NCBI GenBank assembly: GCA_035512695.1
Contig: DATKDL010000195.1
Coordinates: 1-17,731, forward strand
Source: DATDOR01 sp035512695
Lineage (GTDB): Bacteria > Chloroflexota > Anaerolineae > Anaerolineales > JABWBV01
DNA: 17,731 nucleotides
Direction of reading: 5' to 3'
This document shows positions 7,930 through 13,113 of the stretch, piece by piece. Numbering within the stretch: the stretch's first letter is position 1; every line of letters starts with the position of its first letter. Below the pieces are notes generated by a model. The model did not search any database, had not been told where the DNA came from, and saw only the letters and a program-made list of their open reading frames with translations. Position numbers and translations under genes: made by a program.

Positions 7930-8214
7930 ATGAACGAAACCGAAATCGGCAAGCTCGTCGACCTCCTGATCGCCACCCAGCGGGCGCACCACGAGCACCA
8001 GGAAAGAGACCTGGGCGGGCGCTACAGCTACGAGTGGCCGACCTGGTATGCGGACTACCTGCTCGCGCACGGGCTGCCGGAGCTGCTCGGGAGGCCGCTA
8101 GAAAAGGAAGGCCTGGCCCGGTTCCTGGCGGATGCGGAGAAACGGCACCGGGCGGAGGACCCGGACCAGAAATGGTCGGTGTTCTACGCGCAGCGGATGG
8201 CGGAGTGGGAGTGA
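7930..8214 (+). CDS. Small conserved protein of unknown function
   Basis: The 94-residue acidic, soluble protein is rich in Trp, Tyr and His. Its motifs are RAHHEHQERDLGGRYSYEWP, TWYADYLLAHGLPELLG and a C-terminal QKWSVFYAQRMAEWE. It has no signal peptide or membrane segment. I recall similar WPTWYADYLL...HGL proteins in other bacteria but know no function for them. The start is supported by an AAGGAG Shine-Dalgarno about 7 bases before the ATG. It follows the DUF2254 gene closely, and the pair is probably an operon. Confidence 0.75.
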   Translation: MNETEIGKLVDLLIATQRAHHEHQERDLGGRYSYEWPTWYADYLLAHGLPELLGRPLEKEGLARFLADAEKRHRAEDPDQKWSVFYAQRMAEWE

Positions 8215-8244
8215 GGTTTTAGACGACCGGTTAGTTTGCCGTAA

Positions 8245-8270
8245 CCGCCGGGGGCTTCAGCCCCCGGCGG
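8245..8270. terminator. GC-rich hairpin between converging transcription units
   Basis: The 11-bp perfect arms CCGCCGGGGGC and GCCCCCGGCGG enclose a TTCA loop. It sits 31 bases after the small + strand gene and beyond the last - strand gene fragment, so it can serve both directions. No T-run follows. The GGGGGCTTCAGCCCCC core is also common in dispersed repeat elements, so it may be a repeat unit. Confidence 0.55.
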
Positions 8271-8329
8271 GCGAGTTGCGCGGCGCCTGCTGCGATTGCC
8301 GGATCAATTTATCCACCTTCAAACGCCTC

Positions 8330-8346
8330 CCGGCGTACCCCGCCGG
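8330..8346 (-). terminator. Small hairpin after the methyltransferase-like fragment
   Basis: CCGGCG-TACCC-CGCCGG forms a 6-bp stem 7 bases after the TAG of the fragment ending at 8354. There is no U-tract. It may be part of what was carried along with that gene end. Confidence 0.25.
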
Positions 8347-8353
8347 CCCACCC

Positions 8354-8470
8354 CTACGACCCCGCCGAATACCCTCGCTCCTCATCTCCCTCCGCCTGCC
8401 CCAGCGCCACCAGCGTCTCCAAAATCTCCCCCACCCGCCGCCGCCGTTCCCGCCGCGCCCGGCCAGCACG
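8354..8470 (-). pseudogene. C-terminal fragment, probably of a class I DNA methyltransferase
   Basis: On the - strand, in a different frame from the nnrE piece, the sequence reads RARRERRRRVGEILETLVAL, continues GQAEGDEERGYSAGS, and ends with TAG at 8356-8354. The run R-x-x-RVxEILETLVALGQA is, from memory, the usual C-terminus of large bacterial DNA methyltransferases or type IIL restriction-modification enzymes. Nothing else of such a protein precedes it. Instead it merges into the nnrE N-terminus in the low-complexity GGCGGGAACGGCGGCGGCGG stretch (about 8434-8455). The identification is tentative; that it is a real protein tail is more secure than its name. Confidence 0.45.
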
Positions 8471-8640
8471 ATCACGCTGCGCCTGCGCGGATCGCCTTCC
8501 AGAAAACGGGTGCGCGCCATTTGGGCCAGGTTTCGCCCGGCGTTTTCCATCATCTGGACCAGCTCGATCTGAAAGTCCTCGATCATCAGGCGATCGACCT
8601 CGCGCATCTGGTCGGTGGTTAGGAATGGGATGTCAGGCAT
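8434..8640 (-). pseudogene. nnrE: N-terminal fragment of NAD(P)H-hydrate epimerase (YjeF_N)
   Basis: From ATG 8640 the protein reads IPFLTTDQMREVDRLMIED, then LVQMMENAGRNLAQMARTRF, then VIVLAGRGGNGGGG. This is the family's N-terminal alpha-beta start and glycine-rich nucleotide loop (NnrE repairs R-NAD(P)HX by epimerisation to the S form). After about residue 69 the match stops. The frame runs on to 8257 as Arg/Trp/Gly-rich nonsense, where the family should continue with the Rossmann core to at least 210 residues. The start codon directly follows the TGA of the upstream fragment (TGAATG), as in an operon. The gene is truncated and cannot be functional. Confidence 0.8.
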
Positions 8641-8715
8641 TCAATCCTCTTCTCGAAAATGATCAACGAGGCGGGCGACGATGCCCGGAAGCTCGCAGGG
8701 CTCGTCGCCGATCAT
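8641..8715 (-). pseudogene. C-terminal fragment of an unidentified protein
   Basis: Reading down from 8715 the frame ends CELPGIVARLVDHFREED followed by TGA (8643-8641), directly abutting the nnrE ATG. The composition and amphipathic C-terminal helix look like a genuine protein tail. The apparent ATG at 8715 arises only because the tail is joined to the DUF3179 duplicate (ATGA overlap), so the 24-residue frame is chimeric. One possibility is that it is the lost end of the HAD hydrolase whose beginning is at 10448. That is inference only. Confidence 0.4.
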
Positions 8716-9022
8716 GGTTGGTACACCTCGGTCTCCGGCTTGAACGCCGCCCAGGAAAACCAGAAGTGGTTGACGGCCACGACCGGGGTCTGCCGCTCTC
8801 CTTCCAGCGGGCCGCTCACCGCCTGGCCCAGGATGTTCCAGGCGCTGCCGGTCTGGTCGTCCACGATCTCGTCCCCCTCAATCCGGAAGGTCAGCAGCTA
8901 CCCATCCAGCCGGCGGTCGAAAGCGTTGGCCGTGCCCACGTTCTGCCCCTCGGCGACGGTCCCGGCGTCCAGGGCCGAGGCCGTCCTGGGGGTCCAGAAG
9001 ACGGCGATGTCCACCCCGCCCA
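8706..9022 (-). pseudogene. Partial duplicate of the DUF3179 gene 3' end, with a nonsense codon
   Basis: This 317-base block aligns without gaps to 11168-11484, with 25 mismatches by hand count (about 92% identity). It encodes the last roughly 102 residues of the DUF3179 protein, from GGVDIAVFWTP to ETEVYQP, ending at the same TGA (8714-8712). A CAG codon of the intact copy (in RRLDGQLLTF) is TAG here (8900-8898), and the first three quarters of the gene are absent. It is therefore non-functional. It begins three bases beyond the stop codon of ynfA (9026-9028), in the same orientation. Confidence 0.95.
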
Positions 9023-9025
9023 TCC

Positions 9026-9361
9026 TTAGAACCACTGCCGCCCCCAAAACATGATGCACACACCTATAAGAGCTATTCCTGCGCCAAGAATGTCAAAACG
9101 GTCCGGATGCCAGCCATCCACAACTCGTGCCCAAAGGATAGCAAGAACGATGAAGATGCCGCCATAGGCGGCGTAAACCCTTCCAAAGGTAGGCTCGGCT
9201 TGTAGCGTCGCAATCATGCCATAAGTGACCAGTAAAGCGCCACCGGCCAATCCCCAAACCAAACCCCTCCCATCTCGCAGCCACTGCCACACCAACCAGC
9301 CCCCGCCAATCTCTGCCAGGCCAGCCAGGATGAATAAGAGAATTGTGCGCAGATAGATCAT
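9026..9361 (-). CDS. ynfA: YnfA/UPF0060 family small membrane protein
   Basis: The 111-residue protein has four membrane segments and the family's characteristic run: FILAGLAEIGGGWLVWQWLR, then ATLQAEPTFGRVYAAYGGIF, then a DGWHPDRFDILGAGIALIGV segment and a C-terminal CIMFWGR. UPF0060 proteins are distant relatives of small multidrug resistance (SMR) pumps. An efflux role is suggested by that kinship but not established. Length and motifs are complete. An AGGAGGT lies 14 bases before the ATG, a rather long spacing. GC over 9061-9240 is about 53% by hand count, lower than the flanking long genes, which suggests recent transfer. The gene sits between a DUF3179 remnant and the rhodanese-CBS gene. 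Confidence 0.93.
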   Translation of the reverse strand: MIYLRTILLFILAGLAEIGGGWLVWQWLRDGRGLVWGLAGGALLVTYGMIATLQAEPTFGRVYAAYGGIFIVLAILWARVVDGWHPDRFDILGAGIALIGVCIMFWGRQWF

Positions 9362-9371
9362 CTTGTTTCTC

Positions 9372-9422
9372 TTAGACCTCCTTGTCTTCTACCGCATAAC
9401 CGGCTTTCCGCATTTTCTTCAC
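9372..9422 (-). CDS. Possible 16-residue coupled mini-ORF
   Basis: A GTG overlaps the rhodanese-CBS stop (GTGA) and opens a frame reading KKMRKAGYAVEDKEV, ending in TAA inside the region upstream of ynfA. The ynfA AGGAGGT overlaps its last codons. It could be a coupling peptide that carries ribosomes to ynfA, or the tail of a lost gene. It has no recognisable domain. Confidence 0.2.
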   Translation of the reverse strand: MKKMRKAGYAVEDKEV

Positions 9423-10099
9423 CCTAGCTGCCCCTCGGCATCCTGCCGGAAAAGAACCCCGACCAGGCGGCCGTCCAACTTGGTCACGAGAATACTGCCC
9501 ACCTTTCTGGCCTGCATGCGCCTGGTGATGCCCTCCAGCTCGGTATTCGGCCGGATCGTCGTCGGGCCCTCCTCCATGATCTCCTCCACAATGGCATCCG
9601 GGTTTTGTGCAAGTGCACGCTTCCGCATCCGCCCGAGAACAACCCCGGTCTCGTCGGTGACGACGCACATCTCCCAGCCAGCTTCCTGGACGCGGGCTTG
9701 GACATCCGCCAGACGGTCTTCCAGGCGGCAGGTCGGGACATCCCGGCGGGCGAGATCCCCGGCTCGGGGCGTTGCAGCCGCTTTTCCCTCCAAGGGCAAT
9801 CCCATCGCCGCCCAATCCATCTTCCCGGCCGCGTAGTCAAAGACCTGGCTGAACCCAAGAGTTTCGAGCCGCACCGCGGCCCTAGGGCTCATGTCTCACT
9901 GGTTGTCATAGCAGTAGACGATAACCAACCGCTTCTTATCCAGAACTGCCGCCGTCCTGGCATTGAGGGTCTTGAGGAAAAGGTGGATCGCTCCGGGCAG
10001 ATGCAGCTCCTCGTACTCAGCCGGCGGCATCACGTCAACGACCTGTGCCCCTTCTCCGACGAGCTTCTGGACCTCGTCTCGATCGATTTTCTTTGCCAT
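9419..10099 (-). CDS. Rhodanese-CBS protein with an in-frame TGA; candidate selenoprotein
   Basis: Starting at ATG 10099 (AAGGAG about 9 bases upstream), the frame is a rhodanese-like domain (about 1-95) followed by a paired CBS domain (about 100-226). The rhodanese half has QVVDVMPPAEYEELHLPGAI and the catalytic strand VIVYC, with Cys63 as the expected persulfide nucleophile. Codon 68 is TGA (9898-9896). Translation then continues in the same frame with DMSPRAAVRLETLGFSQVF, the expected second half of the rhodanese fold, and runs 158 more codons. Relatives I recall read YCYDYQCDxSPRAA, placing a Cys at residue 68, the last residue of the six-residue active-site loop. Sec insertion would give CYDNQU. 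Alternatives are a nonsense mutation or re-initiation at ATG 9892. Rhodaneses move sulfane sulfur; CBS pairs usually sense adenosyl ligands. Confidence 0.75.
9868..9880 (-). promoter_or_regulatory. SECIS-like hairpin downstream of the in-frame TGA
   Basis: On the - strand, GCCGC-GGT-GCGGC forms a 5-bp all-GC stem with a GGU apical loop. The stem begins 16 bases and the loop 21 bases after the TGA (9898-9896). Bacterial SECIS elements are described as a stem-loop just downstream of UGA, with a short apical loop, at least one G in its first two positions, and 16-37 bases between UGA and loop. All of these are met. It also lies in GC-rich coding sequence, where hairpins arise by chance. Confidence 0.4.
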
Positions 10100-10117
10100 A
10101 TTGAACTTCTCCTTAGT

Positions 10118-10320
10118 TTCAGTAAAAAAGATCATCGTATCCTGCCCGTTGGCCGACGTCCACGGTTTCAGCGACTGTAATTTGCACGAGGTCCATGTAA
10201 TTGCGATTCCAAATGGGTTCAAACAGCGTATTCGCAAAACGGAAAACCAGGATGTTTTGCACGGTTTCTTTTGCCAGGAAATGGTCGATGTGGAAGATCT
10301 GATGCTCGGCCAGGACGCGG
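10118..10320 (-). pseudogene. zwf: Internal fragment of glucose-6-phosphate dehydrogenase
   Basis: On the - strand the frame reads RVLAEHQIFHIDHFLAKE, then TVQNILVFRFANTLFEPIW, then NRNYMDLVQITVAETVDV, and stops at GYDDLFY-TGA (10120-10118). This is the active-site region of Zwf, about 66 of roughly 480-500 residues. The family signature RIDHYLGKE is altered to HIDHFLAKE, as expected for a decaying copy. Upstream homology fades at about 10320, and the Rossmann N-terminus and C-terminal domain are missing. GC over 10141-10320 is about 52% by hand count, lower than neighbours. It ends about 19 bases before the rhodanese gene start, so its tail now forms that gene's upstream region. Confidence 0.85.
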
Positions 10321-10334
10321 CGAGCAGACCTCCG

Positions 10335-10351
10335 AAAACGCGGTCGCCGCG
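10335..10351 (-). terminator. Weak intrinsic terminator after the HAD fragment
   Basis: On the - strand, CGCGG-CGA-CCGCG is followed by TTTT. The stem is only 5 bp and the U-run short. It lies 29 bases after the TGA of the HAD fragment and may end the osmC transcript. Confidence 0.3.
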
Positions 10352-10379
10352 CGTCGCTCTTCGAACGGAGCAGAAGGGA

Positions 10380-10448
10380 TCATCTCCGCTGCCGACATTC
10401 GGTCTGGACCAGAGTGCCATCCAGTTCGATTATCAGCGCACGGATCAC
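10380..10448 (-). pseudogene. N-terminal fragment of an HAD-family hydrolase
   Basis: A GTG overlapping the osmC stop (GTGA) starts a frame reading IRALIIELDGTLVQTE, then leaves the family and hits TGA after 22 residues. This is the start of a beta-phosphoglucomutase-like HAD phosphatase up to motif I. In working enzymes motif I reads DLDGTL; here the first Asp, the nucleophile, is Glu (ELDGTL). The truncation and the lost nucleophile mark it as a remnant. The 4-base overlap shows that an intact HAD gene was once coupled to osmC. Confidence 0.7.
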
Positions 10449-10870
10449 GGATTGGATTCTACCCGGGTGCGAATGACCGTTTCGCTGGTCAACGTGCGGT
10501 GAATCGGGCACTTCGAGGCCATCTCGGTCAGCCGTTCGATCTGGGCGGAGCTCAACTCCCCAATGAAGCGGATCCGGCGCTCGATGACATCCACCTTTGC
10601 ATTCGGATCGCTTTCACAGTCTTCACAGTCTTTAGCGTGGATTTTCTGAGTGCTCAGGCTCAACTCAACGCTTTCCAGAGGCCAGTTTTTCCTGCGGGCG
10701 TACATTTGTACGGTCATGATGGTACAGGCTGCCAGCGAACTGAGCAGCAGGCTGTACGGATCAGGACCTGCGTCGTCTCCAATATCCAGCGGTTCGTCGG
10801 CGATGTATTCGTGGCGGCCGGCCTTGATCCGGACCTGAAAGTTGGTGGAACTCTGGGCGGTGACGGTCAT
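10445..10870 (-). CDS. OsmC-family peroxiredoxin-like protein
   Basis: This 141-residue protein has the OsmC/Ohr fold. The two redox cysteines are in SLAACTIMTVQMYARRK (Cys49) and ASKCPIHRTL (Cys121). It reduces organic hydroperoxides or handles related electrophiles in family members. A CEDC pair (Cys82, Cys85) in the IHAKDCEDCESDPN loop is an extra feature of this subgroup. All key residues are intact. The start at ATG 10870 is supported by AAAGGAG about 7 bases upstream. Its stop overlaps the start of a broken HAD gene. No clear promoter hexamers were found upstream, but an imperfect dyad lies at 10965-10984. Confidence 0.92.
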   Translation of the reverse strand: MTVTAQSSTNFQVRIKAGRHEYIADEPLDIGDDAGPDPYSLLLSSLAACTIMTVQMYARRKNWPLESVELSLSTQKIHAKDCEDCESDPNAKVDVIERRIRFIGELSSAQIERLTEMASKCPIHRTLTSETVIRTRVESNP

Positions 10871-10964
10871 GGTGTTGCTCCTTTGGCGATGCGACCGCCG
10901 GTCGGGCTGACCCGCGGTGCGGCTGAGAATGGGCTTATGTGGCTGCCCGGCTAACCGGCCACGT

Positions 10965-10984
10965 CTGCGGTGAAAATCACGCAG
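10965..10984. promoter_or_regulatory. Bulged inverted repeat upstream of osmC
   Basis: CTGCG-g-TGA-AAA-TCA-CGCAG pairs perfectly apart from a single extra G. It lies about 95 bases before the osmC ATG. It could be an operator or an mRNA hairpin. It does not match the TGTGA-N6-TCACA spacing of Crp sites. Confidence 0.25.
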
Positions 10985-11118
10985 TAATCGGAATCGAAAC
11001 ACCTCTTTTGACGGTGAGCGCCCATTCATTGGGTTGAAAGCGGACAGACACCTGGCCCTATCCGACTTCGGCTCGCGCTCGGCACGGGTTGTGGTGAAAT
11101 GTCGTGGTTGACCATTTT

Positions 11119-11140
11119 AAACCTGATTGCGCACAGGTTT
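11119..11140. promoter_or_regulatory. Inverted repeat AAACCTG-N8-CAGGTTT
   Basis: Two perfect 7-bp arms are separated by ATTGCGCA. It lies 34 bases beyond the DUF3179 stop and about 250 bases upstream of osmC. The dyad spacing suits a dimeric regulator, but it could also fold as a hairpin in the DUF3179 transcript. Confidence 0.3.
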
Positions 11141-11173
11141 GCAATTCAGAGAGGCGCGACAGCTCTCCGCCGA

Positions 11174-12409
11174 TCAGGGCTGGTACACTTCGGTTTCCGG
11201 CTTGAAGGCCGCCCAGGAGAACCAGAAATGGTTGACGGCCACGATCGGGGTCAGCTGCTCCCCCTCCAGCGGGCCGCTCACCGCCTGGCCCAGGATGTTC
11301 CAGGCGCTGCCGGTCTGGTCGTCCACGATCTCGTCCCCCTCAATCCGGAATGTCAGCAGCTGCCCATCCAGCCGGCGGTCGAAAGCGTTGGCCGTGCCCA
11401 CGTCCCGCCCCCCGGCGACCGTCCCGGCGTCGAGCGCCGAGGACGTCCCCGGGGTCCAGAATACGGCGATATCCACCCCGCCCACGGTGTCGTTGACCGC
11501 CTTTACCTGTGACAGCACGTCATACGGGTACGCTTTGGCCTCTCCGTTCAGATCGAGCGCCAGGACGCGGGCGACCGGGGGGAGCGGCCCCTCCAACTCC
11601 GGTCCCAGATACAGGAAGGGGGGCCGGTTTACGTCGTCATAGCCGGCATACGGGTTGCGCCCGTAGGGCCGGTTGAACCCGGTTTCGCGGGAGAGCACAG
11701 TTCCTTCCGGATAGGCGATTTTGAAATCTGCCCAGGCGATGATCGGCGCCGGGAGGAACGTCAGCCGGGTCCCGGTCAGCTCGCCCGCGATCGCCTCGCC
11801 GGTGGCTTGCTGCCACCAGGTCTCTGTCTGGCGGTCGTACATGATCAGGTTGCTTCTGTGCAGACGTCCGGTCGTCCCGAAGTCCAGGACCCGCCCGTCG
11901 ACGGTCCGGTCGAAGGCGATGGCGGTGTTGCACAGCGGGCAGAAGGTGATCGTCACCGGCAGCCCGCCCACGATGTCGTTGACGATCTCGTGCCACATGA
12001 GGACCTGGAGCGGGTAAGCGCGGGCGTCGCCGCCGTGTTCGAAGAGGATGACCGGTTCGACCTCCTCGAGCCACGCATCGGCCTCGGTAACGGAAACGAA
12101 CTGGGGGTCGTCGATCGCCGGGATACCGTCCTTCGGCGGCCCGCCCGAGTGGATCTCGCCGTAAGGGACGGTGTGCTTGCTGAAATCGGTGGTGAACTCG
12201 AACTCGGCCCCGGCCGGGGGCGTTTCTTCCGGCAGCAAGGCCGGGGTTGGGGACTCGGTGGGAGAGAGGGTGACCGCAGACAATTCCGTGGTTTGAAGGG
12301 CTGCGGCCGGCGGCTCGGGATCGCCCGCAGCGATCGGGGCGCATGCAGCCGGCAGCAAGACAAGGCCGAATAACCCGACCTGCTTCCAGAGCTTTCCCGG
12401 GCCGGTCAC
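11174..12409 (-). CDS. DUF3179 domain lipoprotein
   Basis: This 411-residue protein starts with a signal sequence whose probable lipobox LPAAC places the acylated Cys at 23. A Ser/Thr/Pro-rich linker follows (about 24-68), then the DUF3179 domain. Hallmarks are FEHGGDARAYPLQVLMWHEI, VTITFCPLCNTAIAFDR with Cys157 and Cys160, and FGTTGRLHRSNLIMYDRQT. The domain's role is unknown; the CPLC motif suggests metal or thiol chemistry outside the membrane. The start GTG overlaps the crp stop (GTGA), so it is translationally coupled to the regulator gene. The last 317 bases plus the stop region have a second, broken copy at 8706-9022. Confidence 0.9.
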   Translation of the reverse strand: MTGPGKLWKQVGLFGLVLLPAACAPIAAGDPEPPAAALQTTELSAVTLSPTESPTPALLPEETPPAGAEFEFTTDFSKHTVPYGEIHSGGPPKDGIPAIDDPQFVSVTEADAWLEEVEPVILFEHGGDARAYPLQVLMWHEIVNDIVGGLPVTITFCPLCNTAIAFDRTVDGRVLDFGTTGRLHRSNLIMYDRQTETWWQQATGEAIAGELTGTRLTFLPAPIIAWADFKIAYPEGTVLSRETGFNRPYGRNPYAGYDDVNRPPFLYLGPELEGPLPPVARVLALDLNGEAKAYPYDVLSQVKAVNDTVGGVDIAVFWTPGTSSALDAGTVAGGRDVGTANAFDRRLDGQLLTFRIEGDEIVDDQTGSAWNILGQAVSGPLEGEQLTPIVAVNHFWFSWAAFKPETEVYQP

Positions 12410-13113
12410 GTTCGATCGGCCTCGAGTTCTTCCAGTCCGGCGAGATCGGTCAAGACCACCTTCCCCCGCCCCAATTTGACCAGGTTCTTATCGCGAAACT
12501 CGTTGAGGACCTTCGTGACGGTTTCCCGATGCATGCCGACGAGTTCGGCCAGCTCTGAATGGGTACAGTTCAGGACCGGTTGTCCTTTCCCCAGCCATCC
12601 CCGTCGTGGCTCGGCCATCCGCAGCAGCTGCGCTGCGATCCGCGCCGGGGCGTGCATGAAAGCGAACTCGAGTAGCCGTTCTTCAGCTTCGATGAGGCGC
12701 TTTCCCATAATTTCCGTGATCCTCACGGCGATGCGCGGGTCGCTCAGCAGCACGCTTTTGACGTCCTCCCGGCTCATCACGCACAGCAAGCAGGGCGTGA
12801 TCGCCTCGGCGAACTTCTGCTGGAGCACCTGGCCGAGCAAGGCCATCTGCCCGAAGATCGTGCCCTCTTCCAGCGTGCCGATTGTCAGTCTCCTGCCGAA
12901 TGGGGACAACTGATACAGGCGAACACGCCCCTTTTTCAGGATAAACAGCACTTCCTGGGTTTGTTCCGGTGTATAGATCGTCGTTCCGGCAGGGACCTGC
13001 CGCATGGCGGTGCGTTGGCCGATCTTTTCGATCTCCTGGTGCGCCAGGTCACAAAAGATGTCGACCGAACTCAGGTATTGATACTTGTCGGGTGTGCTCT
13101 TCTCTGCGGCCAA
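12406..13113 (-). CDS. Crp/Fnr-family transcription regulator
   Basis: The protein has an N-terminal cap-type effector domain (VPAGTTIYTPEQTQEVLFIL, then GTIFGQMALLGQ), a dimer helix, and a C-terminal winged helix (HSELAELVGMHRETVTKVLN). The recognition helix keeps the RETV of E. coli Crp that reads TGTGA half-sites. In the effector pocket the usual Arg-Ser/Thr-Ala is absent (QQKFAEA), so cAMP is doubtful as ligand. There is no N-terminal FeS cysteine cluster. The start is uncertain: TTG 13113 gives a normal-length N-terminus (235 residues) and overlaps the thioredoxin-like gene by 65 bases; TTG 13164 is the longest option, and ATG 13005 would cut into the effector domain. It is coupled to DUF3179 downstream. 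Confidence 0.88.
   Translation of the reverse strand: MAAEKSTPDKYQYLSSVDIFCDLAHQEIEKIGQRTAMRQVPAGTTIYTPEQTQEVLFILKKGRVRLYQLSPFGRRLTIGTLEEGTIFGQMALLGQVLQQKFAEAITPCLLCVMSREDVKSVLLSDPRIAVRITEIMGKRLIEAEERLLEFAFMHAPARIAAQLLRMAEPRRGWLGKGQPVLNCTHSELAELVGMHRETVTKVLNEFRDKNLVKLGRGKVVLTDLAGLEELEADRT

Larger units (their letters stand above)
10871..11173. other. Gene-free stretch between the osmC and DUF3179 genes, with two dyads
   Basis: No supported gene lies in these 303 bases. They contain the osmC Shine-Dalgarno (about 10877-10883), an imperfect inverted repeat at 10965-10984, a 7-bp-arm dyad at 11119-11140, and a GAGAG...CTCTC hairpin (about 11149-11167) just after the DUF3179 stop that could be a weak terminator. 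No obvious sigma-70-type promoter was seen for osmC. Confidence 0.5.

Noticed and set aside
8245..8270. CRISPR or tandem repeat array
   Set aside because: A single palindromic hairpin only; no repeated spacer-repeat pattern occurs anywhere in the window.
8659..9054. + strand open frame over the DUF3179 duplicate, with a similar frame over 11127-11642
   Set aside because: Both arise because the duplicated DNA has the same antisense frame; the - strand product is a known domain.
9419..9892. A separate CBS-domain gene starting at ATG 9892
   Set aside because: Its first 35 residues are the second half of the rhodanese fold, in frame with the upstream half across a single TGA, and no Shine-Dalgarno precedes the ATG. 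One gene with an internal TGA explains it better, though re-initiation cannot be excluded.
9605..10502. + strand open frames across the rhodanese and zwf pieces
   Set aside because: They are opposite strands of recognised - strand coding sequence and carry no domain of their own.
10871..11029. Longer osmC protein starting at 11029
   Set aside because: The extra 53 residues are Arg-rich nonsense, and a strong AAAGGAG Shine-Dalgarno precedes ATG 10870, where the family's N-terminus begins.
8220..11170. Insertion sequence or integrase-borne element explaining the fragments
   Set aside because: I found no transposase or integrase frame, no terminal inverted repeats and no tRNA or att-like site.
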